DNA of 64,000 nt from Herbaspirillum sp. AP02 (GTDB lineage: Bacteria > Pseudomonadota > Gammaproteobacteria > Burkholderiales > Burkholderiaceae_D). The notes under the pieces were generated by a model, which was given only the letters and a program-made list of their open reading frames with translations, did no database searches and was not told the DNA's origin. The stretch is taken from the NCBI RefSeq assembly GCF_015767275.1, contig NZ_JADWMY010000011.1, forward strand, positions 62,001 to 126,000, given 5' to 3'. A program made the position numbers and the translations under genes. Below, piece by piece: positions 58,598 to 64,000 of this stretch. Position 1 is the stretch's first letter, and each line of letters starts with the position of its first letter.

Positions 58598-58619
58598 TAT
58601 ACTTTACGTTAACGTAAAG
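58598..58619. promoter_or_regulatory. Perfect 20-bp palindromic MerR operator overlapping a promoter
   Basis: ACTTTACGTTAACGTAAAGT at 58600-58619 is a perfect palindrome. It overlaps TATACT (58598-58603), a good -10 hexamer with a weak -35 (TTCCGC, 58575-58580) exactly 17 bp upstream. It lies between the divergent MBL gene and the MerR gene. The core CGTTAACGT recurs at 59133-59141 before the dehydrogenase gene. It resembles sites known for LiuR-type MerR regulators; that match is from memory and not computed. Confidence 0.75.
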
Positions 58620-58678
58620 TGCCAGACCAGGCCGATCCGACTCCTTCGAGCCCCAAGCCCATCAGCGTCCACGTCGTT

Positions 58679-59107
58679 ATGCCCACCTACACCATCACCG
58701 AACTGGCAGAAGAATTCGCGATCACGCCGCGTGCGATCCGGTTCTACGAAGACCACGGCATCCTCAATCCCAAGCGCGAAGGCGTGGGGGGACGGCATCG
58801 CGTCTATCCCGCACGCGAGCGCACCCGCCTGAAACTGACGCTGCGCGGCAAGCGGCTCGGCTTCACGCTTTCCGAGATCAAGGACCTGATCGACATGTAC
58901 GAATCGCCCAAGGATACGCAGCCGCAATTGCAGCGTTTCCTGGGCCTGCTGCAACACCATCGCGAAAAGCTGGAGCAACAGCGCGAGGATCTGGAACTGA
59001 CCCTCTCCGAAATTGCCGCCCACGAAGAGGAATGCCGGCAACTGCTGGTCGAGGGCAGATCGAGGAGCAGTGTCACCAAGACCAAACGCAAGGCCGTGGC
59101 CGCCTGA
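58679..59107 (+). CDS. liuR: MerR-family regulator of the liu cluster
   Basis: A 142-residue MerR protein. The N-terminal winged helix is [26 protein letters not shown] with [17 protein letters not shown], followed by a dimerisation coiled coil ([18 protein letters not shown]). It lacks metal-binding cysteines in the expected loop, as in LiuR-type sensors of acyl-CoA metabolism. The ATG at 58679 is preferred; a GTG at 58619 would make the operator part of the coding region. It lies directly upstream of isovaleryl-CoA dehydrogenase. Confidence 0.87.
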   Translation: MPTYTITELAEEFAITPRAIRFYEDHGILNPKREGVGGRHRVYPARERTRLKLTLRGKRLGFTLSEIKDLIDMYESPKDTQPQLQRFLGLLQHHREKLEQQREDLELTLSEIAAHEEECRQLLVEGRSRSSVTKTKRKAVAA

Positions 59108-59132
59108 GCCCCGGCAATCCGGATTCATCTGC

Positions 59133-59146
59133 CGTTAACGTCAACC
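59133..59146 (+). promoter_or_regulatory. Second MerR-type site before the dehydrogenase gene
   Basis: CGTTAACGT at 59133-59141, identical to the core of the palindrome at 58607-58615, continues as CAAC. It lies 56 bp upstream of the isovaleryl-CoA dehydrogenase ATG in the 89-bp gap after the regulator gene. Half-site degeneracy suggests weaker binding. Confidence 0.5.
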
Positions 59147-59196
59147 GGAACGCCCCATCCGGAACACCAGAACAAATTACCCAACGAGGAGACACC

Positions 59197-60381
59197 ATGA
59201 TCCACCTGCCCGGCCTGAGTTTCGACCACGGAGAAGACATCGCCGCCCTGCGCGAAGCAGTGGCCGCCTTCGCGCACAGCGAGATCGCCCCGCGCGCGGC
59301 CGAGATCGACCGCAGCGACCAGTTCCCCATGGACCTGTGGAAGAAGCTGGGCGAGCTCGGCGTGCTGGGCATCACCGTCTCGGAGGAATACGGTGGCGCA
59401 GGTCTGGGCTACCTGGCCCACATCATCGCCATGGAGGAAATCTCGCGGGCCTCGGCCTCGGTGGGTCTGTCCTACGGCGCCCACTCCAACCTGTGCGTGA
59501 ACCAGATCAAGCGCAACGGCAACGAAGAACAGAAGCGCAACTACCTGCCCAAACTGATCTCGGGCGACTACATCGGCGCCCTGGCCATGTCCGAACCCAA
59601 CGCCGGGTCCGACGTGGTAAGCATGAAACTGCGCGCCGACAAGAAGGGCGACCGCTACGTGCTCAACGGCAGCAAGATGTGGATCACCAATGGGCCCGAC
59701 GCCGACGTGCTGGTGGTCTACGCCAAGACCGACCTGGACGCCGGCGCCCGTGGCATGACCGCCTTCCTGGTCGAAAAAGGCTACAAGGGATTCTCGGTGG
59801 CACAGAAGCTGGACAAGCTGGGCATGCGCGGCTCGCACACGGGTGAGCTGGTGTTCCAGGATTGCGAGGTGCCGGAAGAAAACATCCTGGGCGGCATCGG
59901 CCGAGGCGTCAACGTGTTGATGTCGGGCCTGGACTTCGAGCGCAGCGTGCTCTCCGGCGGCCCGCTGGGCATCATGCAGGCCTGCATGGACGTGGTGGTG
60001 CCATATGTCCACGACCGCAAGCAGTTCGGCCAGGCCATCGGCGAATTCCAGCTGATGCAGGGCAAGCTGGCCGACATGTATTCCACCATGATGGCCTGCA
60101 AGGCCTATGTCTATGCCGTGGGCCAGGCCTGCGACCGCGCCGACAGTGCGGACAAGGTGCGCGCACTGCGCAAGGACGCCGCCGGCGCCATCCTGTACAG
60201 CGCCGAGAAGGCCACCTGGATGGCCGGCGAGGCGATCCAGACACTGGGCGGCAATGGCTACATCAACGAATATCCGGTCGGCCGCCTGTGGCGCGACGCC
60301 AAACTCTACGAGATCGGTGCCGGCACCAGCGAAATCCGGCGCATGCTGATCGGACGCGAACTGTTCGCCGATACGCTGTAA
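59197..60381 (+). CDS. liuA: Isovaleryl-CoA dehydrogenase
   Basis: A 394-residue acyl-CoA dehydrogenase oxidising isovaleryl-CoA to 3-methylcrotonyl-CoA in leucine breakdown. The FAD segments are [16 protein letters not shown] and [10 protein letters not shown]. The catalytic Glu248 lies in [14 protein letters not shown], the position typical of isovaleryl-CoA dehydrogenase rather than the C-terminal Glu of short-chain enzymes. GAGGAG lies 7 bp before the ATG. The genes of methylcrotonyl-CoA carboxylase follow. Confidence 0.93.
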   Translation: MIHLPGLSFDHGEDIAALREAVAAFAHSEIAPRAAEIDRSDQFPMDLWKKLGELGVLGITVSEEYGGAGLGYLAHIIAMEEISRASASVGLSYGAHSNLCVNQIKRNGNEEQKRNYLPKLISGDYIGALAMSEPNAGSDVVSMKLRADKKGDRYVLNGSKMWITNGPDADVLVVYAKTDLDAGARGMTAFLVEKGYKGFSVAQKLDKLGMRGSHTGELVFQDCEVPEENILGGIGRGVNVLMSGLDFERSVLSGGPLGIMQACMDVVVPYVHDRKQFGQAIGEFQLMQGKLADMYSTMMACKAYVYAVGQACDRADSADKVRALRKDAAGAILYSAEKATWMAGEAIQTLGGNGYINEYPVGRLWRDAKLYEIGAGTSEIRRMLIGRELFADTL

Positions 60382-60416
60382 GCGACGGCTCCCCCTCTTC
60401 AACCGCACGGAACATC

Positions 60417-61019
60417 ATGAGCACACCCATCGACTTCTACTTCGACTTCAGCTCCCCCTACGGCTACTTCGGTGCCGTCGAGATCGACAAGCTGGCTGCG
60501 CGCTACGGCCGCGCCGTGAGCTGGTACCCGATCCTGCTGGGTCCCATCTTCAAGACCCTGGGCACCAATTCGCTGGTCAACATCCCGGTCAAGGGCGAGT
60601 ATTCGCGCCACGACATGGAGCGTACCGCCCGCTTCCACAATATCTTCTACAAGGCCCCCAGCAACTTCCCCATCGGCAGCCAGGTCGCCGCGCGCGCCAC
60701 GCTGTGGGTGCAGCAGACGCAGCCGGCCAAGGCGGTCGAGTTGATCAAGACCTTGTACAGCGCCTACTTCACCGAGGACATCGATATCAGCGTGGTCGAG
60801 CACGTGTTGCGCATCGCCGCCGATCTGGGCATCGACCGCACCGCGCTGGAGGCGGCCCTGGCGTCTCCCGAACTGAAGGACCAGCTGCGGCAGGCGACCG
60901 AGGCCGCCGGCAAGGCCGGTGTGTTCGGCTCGCCCTTCGTGATTGCCGATGGCGAACAATTCTGGGGCTTCGACCGCTTCCCCCAACTGGAAGCCCTGCT
61001 GAAAAACGGAAAGATCTGA
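60417..61019 (+). CDS. DsbA-fold 2-hydroxychromene-2-carboxylate isomerase / GST-kappa-like
   Basis: A 200-residue protein of the GST-kappa branch. It starts PIDFYFDFSSPYGYFGAVEI with the active-site Ser-Pro of this family in place of CxxC, and ends with FGSPFVIADGEQFWGFDRFPQLEALL. The known function of named members is naphthalene-pathway isomerase, but many are general glutathione enzymes. It is embedded in the liu operon, 35 bp after liuA, and overlaps the next gene (TGATG). Confidence 0.87.
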   Translation: MSTPIDFYFDFSSPYGYFGAVEIDKLAARYGRAVSWYPILLGPIFKTLGTNSLVNIPVKGEYSRHDMERTARFHNIFYKAPSNFPIGSQVAARATLWVQQTQPAKAVELIKTLYSAYFTEDIDISVVEHVLRIAADLGIDRTALEAALASPELKDQLRQATEAAGKAGVFGSPFVIADGEQFWGFDRFPQLEALLKNGKI

Positions 61020-61435
61020 TGAGCAACAAGAAAGACAAGAGCGGCCCCTGCCCCTGCGGCCAGCCCAGCTTCGACAAATGCTGCGGCCGCTTCATCACCG
61101 GCGGCCAGGTGCCCGCCACAGCCGAACTGCTGATGCGCTCGCGCTATAGCGCCTACGCCCTGCGCGACGAAGCCTACCTGCGCGCCACCTGGTTCCCCGA
61201 GACACTGCCGGAAGAAGAGCTCACCAGCGAGACCGACGTCAAGTGGATCGGCCTGGAGATCAAGAAGCACCAGCACGCTGCCGGCAGCGATACCGCCACG
61301 GTCGAATTCGTGGCGCGCTTCAAGGTGGGGGGCAAGGCCCACCGCCTGCACGAGATCAGCAACTTCGTGCGCCAGCCCGATGGCGAGGGACAGATACGCT
61401 GGTACTACGTGGACGGCAACTTCCCCGAAGGCTGA
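61019..61435 (+). CDS. YchJ-family SEC-C motif protein
   Basis: A 138-residue protein. The N-terminal SEC-C-type zinc motif is [16 protein letters not shown] (four Cys), followed by the YchJ core [24 protein letters not shown] and, near the end, [12 protein letters not shown]. The function of the family is unknown. It overlaps the isomerase gene by one base and precedes the carboxyltransferase gene by 58 bp, so it appears to be an operon passenger. Confidence 0.88.
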   Translation: MSNKKDKSGPCPCGQPSFDKCCGRFITGGQVPATAELLMRSRYSAYALRDEAYLRATWFPETLPEEELTSETDVKWIGLEIKKHQHAAGSDTATVEFVARFKVGGKAHRLHEISNFVRQPDGEGQIRWYYVDGNFPEG

Positions 61436-61493
61436 CGCTTTCTGCACCACGGCGCCACAACAAGAAACTAAAACAGAGAGACGAGAGACCACC

Positions 61494-63128
61494 ATGCCGC
61501 AGATTGAAAGCAAGCTCAACCCGCGCAGCGAGGAATTCCAGCACAATCGCGAAGCCATGCAGCGCATCGTGGATGACCTGCGCCAGAAGGTCGCGGCCAT
61601 CGCCGAAGGAGGCGGCCAGGCCGCCCGCGAAAAACACCTGGCCCGCGGCAAACTGTTGCCACGCGAGCGCGTGCAGATGCTGCTGGACCCCGGCACGCCC
61701 TTCCTGGAATTGTCGCAACTGGCCGCCTACGGCATGTACCGCGAGAAGGATCGCGACGGCAACCTCAAGGACGCCGCGCCCTCGGCCGGCATCATCACCG
61801 GCATCGGCCGCGTGGCCGGCCAGGAATGCGTGATCGTCTGCAACGACGCCACCGTCAAGGGTGGCACCTACTACCCGATGACGGCCAAGAAGCACCTGCG
61901 CGCCCAGGAGATCGCCGAATTCAACCACCTGCCCTGCATCTATCTGGTCGACAGCGGCGGCGCCAACCTGCCCAACCAGGATGAGGTCTTCCCGGACCGC
62001 GACCACTTCGGCCGCATCTTCTTCAACCAGGCCAACCTGTCGGCCCAGGGCATTGCCCAGATCGCCGTGGTGATGGGCTCCTGCACCGCCGGTGGTGCCT
62101 ATGTCCCGGCCATGAGCGACGAATCCATCATCGTCAAGGACCAGGCCACCATCTTCCTGGCCGGCCCGCCGCTGGTGAAGGCCGCCACCGGCGAGGTGGT
62201 CAGTGCCGAGGAGCTGGGCGGCGGCGACGTCCATACACGCCTGTCGGGCGTGGCCGATCATCTGGCCCAGGACGACACCCACGCCCTGGCGATCGCCCGC
62301 AACATCGTCGGTCACCTCAACCGCCGCAAGCCGCAGCAACTGGCGCTGCGCGAGAGCGTTGAACCGCACTACCCGGCGCAGGAACTGTATGGCGTCATCC
62401 CCACCGATACCCGCAAGCCCTTCGATGTGCGCGAGGTGATCGCCCGCATCGTCGATGCCAGCGCGTTCGATGAATTCAAGGCCCGCTACGGCACCACGCT
62501 GGTGTGCGGATTCGCGCACCTGCACGGCATGCCGGTGGGCATCATCGCCAACAACGGCATCCTCTTCTCGGAGGCCGCCGAAAAGGGCACCCACTTCATC
62601 GAACTATGTTGCCAGCGCAAGATCCCGCTGATCTTCCTGCAGAACATCACCGGCTTCATGGTCGGCAAGAAGTACGAGAACGAGGGTATCGCCCGCCATG
62701 GTGCAAAAATGGTCACCGCCGTTTCCACCGCCAAGGTCCCCAAGCTGACCGTCATCATCGGCGGCAGTTTCGGCGCGGGCAACTATGGCATGTGCGGCCG
62801 CGCCTTCTCGCCGCGCTTCCTGTGGATGTGGCCCAATGCACGCATCTCGGTGATGGGCGGTGAACAGGCCGCCAGTGTGCTGGCCACCGTCAAGCGCGAC
62901 GGCATCGAAGCCCGCGGCGGCAGCTGGAGCGCCGAGGAAGAAGCCGCCTTCAAGGAACCCATCCGCGCCCAGTACGAAAGCCAGGGCCATCCCTACTACG
63001 CCTCGGCGCGACTGTGGGACGACGGCGTGATCGACCCCGCCGATACCCGCCAGGTGCTGGCGCTGGGCCTGTCGGCGGCGCTCAACGCCCCCATCGAAGA
63101 GACCCGATTCGGCGTCTTCCGCATCTGA
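61494..63128 (+). CDS. liuB: Methylcrotonoyl-CoA carboxylase, carboxyltransferase subunit
   Basis: A 544-residue acyl-CoA carboxyltransferase beta subunit that moves CO2 from biotin to 3-methylcrotonyl-CoA. It has the family order: [22 protein letters not shown], then [21 protein letters not shown], then [26 protein letters not shown], and [23 protein letters not shown]-type oxyanion and CoA segments. Placement after liuA identifies it as the leucine-pathway enzyme rather than propionyl- or acetyl-CoA carboxylase. Confidence 0.93.
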   Translation: MPQIESKLNPRSEEFQHNREAMQRIVDDLRQKVAAIAEGGGQAAREKHLARGKLLPRERVQMLLDPGTPFLELSQLAAYGMYREKDRDGNLKDAAPSAGIITGIGRVAGQECVIVCNDATVKGGTYYPMTAKKHLRAQEIAEFNHLPCIYLVDSGGANLPNQDEVFPDRDHFGRIFFNQANLSAQGIAQIAVVMGSCTAGGAYVPAMSDESIIVKDQATIFLAGPPLVKAATGEVVSAEELGGGDVHTRLSGVADHLAQDDTHALAIARNIVGHLNRRKPQQLALRESVEPHYPAQELYGVIPTDTRKPFDVREVIARIVDASAFDEFKARYGTTLVCGFAHLHGMPVGIIANNGILFSEAAEKGTHFIELCCQRKIPLIFLQNITGFMVGKKYENEGIARHGAKMVTAVSTAKVPKLTVIIGGSFGAGNYGMCGRAFSPRFLWMWPNARISVMGGEQAASVLATVKRDGIEARGGSWSAEEEAAFKEPIRAQYESQGHPYYASARLWDDGVIDPADTRQVLALGLSAALNAPIEETRFGVFRI

Positions 63129-63150
63129 GCCACGCCACCGAGGAGACACC

Positions 63151-64000
63151 ATGTTCAACAAGATCCTGATCGCCAATCGCGGCGAAATCGCCTGCCGCGT
63201 GGCGGCTACCGCACGTCGCCTGGGCATCGCCACGGTGGCCGTCTATTCCGACGCCGACGCCCGCGCCAAGCACGTCCAGGCCTGCGACCAGAGCGTGCGC
63301 CTGGGACCGGCGCCGGCCAAGGAAAGCTATCTCTGCGCCGACAAGATCATCGCCGCTGCCCTGGCCACCGGCGCCCAGGCGATCCATCCGGGCTACGGCT
63401 TCCTTTCCGAGAACGCCGAATTCGCCCAGGCCTGCGCCGACGCCGGCCTGGTCTTCATCGGCCCACCGGCCTCGGCGATCCGCGCCATGGGTTCCAAATC
63501 GGCCGCCAAGGCGCTGATGGAAACCGCTGCCGTGCCACTGGTGCCGGGCTACCACGGTGAGCGCCAGGAGAGCGATTTCCTGCGTAGCGAAGCCGATCGC
63601 ATCGGCTATCCGGTACTGCTCAAGGCCAGCGCCGGTGGTGGTGGCAAGGGCATGCGCGTGGTCGAGCGCTCGGAAGACTTCGAGGCCGCGCTGGCCTCCT
63701 GCAAGCGCGAGGCCATCTCCAGCTTCGGCGACGACCGCGTGCTGGTCGAAAAATACCTGACCCGGCCACGCCACATCGAAATCCAGGTCTTCGCCGATGG
63801 CCAGGGGAACTGCGTCTATCTGTTCGAACGCGACTGCTCCGTGCAGCGCCGTCATCAGAAGGTCCTGGAAGAAGCCCCGGCCCCCGGGATGAGCTGCGGC
63901 CGCCGCGCTGCCATGGGGGAAGCGGCGGTGGCTGCGGCCCGCGCCGTCGGCTATGTCGGCGCCGGCACGGTGGAATTCATCGCCGACTACAGCAGCGGCC
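63151..64000 (+). CDS. liuD: Methylcrotonoyl-CoA carboxylase, biotin carboxylase subunit (3' end cut by window)
   Basis: The first ~283 residues of a biotin carboxylase-type subunit. It shows [33 protein letters not shown], the ATP-grasp glycine loop [14 protein letters not shown] and [19 protein letters not shown]. The biotin-carrying domain would lie outside the window. GAGGAG lies 7 bp before the ATG, and the gene follows liuB by 22 bp. The enoyl-CoA hydratase gene often found between them (liuC) is absent here. Confidence 0.93.
   Translation, partial: MFNKILIANRGEIACRVAATARRLGIATVAVYSDADARAKHVQACDQSVRLGPAPAKESYLCADKIIAAALATGAQAIHPGYGFLSENAEFAQACADAGLVFIGPPASAIRAMGSKSAAKALMETAAVPLVPGYHGERQESDFLRSEADRIGYPVLLKASAGGGGKGMRVVERSEDFEAALASCKREAISSFGDDRVLVEKYLTRPRHIEIQVFADGQGNCVYLFERDCSVQRRHQKVLEEAPAPGMSCGRRAAMGEAAVAAARAVGYVGAGTVEFIADYSSG

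Overview
The window is a GC-rich bacterial chromosome segment that looks like a betaproteobacterium of the Oxalobacteraceae, most likely Herbaspirillum or a close relative. This is inferred from the protein style, the betaproteobacterial gene orders (gatCAB divergent from mreBCD-mrdA-rodA; dprA-smg-topB divergent from def) and the high GC at third codon positions. No rRNA or tRNA genes, insertion sequences, prophage genes or CRISPR arrays were seen. Both ends cut genes: a LysR regulator on the left and a biotin carboxylase on the right.

Left part (1-18.2 kb) is accessory metabolism. A LysR regulator faces a small set: a metallo-beta-lactamase-fold protein with unusual metal ligands, an NmrA-like NAD(P)-binding protein and a DsbA-fold protein. 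From 13.9 kb back to 3.8 kb runs one long leftward operon. It encodes a polyamine-type (PotDABC-like) ABC importer followed by two complete three-subunit oxidoreductases of the opine oxidase / HCN synthase / D-hydroxyproline dehydrogenase type, with a RidA deaminase gene between them. A divergent LysR regulator resembling OccR/NocR sits at its head. The whole unit looks like an uptake-and-oxidation system for an amino-acid-derived compound of unknown identity. It is the best candidate for an undescribed system here. A less ordered stretch with a GNAT acetyltransferase, a doubtful small ORF and a DUF2846 lipoprotein follows.

From 16.8 to 29.5 kb lies a second catabolic island: a MocR-type regulator divergent from an omega-amino acid:pyruvate aminotransferase and a CoA-acylating (methyl)malonate-semialdehyde dehydrogenase, then a complete branched-chain-type ABC importer, an M20-family N-carbamoyl amidohydrolase and an M81 (MlrC-like) protein. 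Together they suggest uptake and breakdown of a carbamoylated or amide-containing compound through beta-alanine. A chemoreceptor, a TauD-like dioxygenase and a JmjC/cupin-like protein follow.

From 33.3 to 58.5 kb the window is mostly core genome. It holds gatCAB, the rod-shape operon mreB-mreC-mreD-mrdA-rodA with rlpA, and the rsmI / lpoA-yraN-diaA-dolP block in the same order as E. coli yraLMNOP. A thioredoxin-like protein, a LapA-like membrane protein, pyrE, xth, topB, smg, dprA, def and an MBL-fold hydrolase complete this part. Several clear rho-independent terminators separate these units.

The right end (58.6-64 kb) is a leucine/isovalerate degradation (liu) cluster: a MerR regulator with a perfect 20-bp palindromic operator, isovaleryl-CoA dehydrogenase, a GST-kappa-like isomerase, a YchJ-like protein, the carboxyltransferase subunit and the start of the biotin carboxylase subunit of methylcrotonyl-CoA carboxylase.
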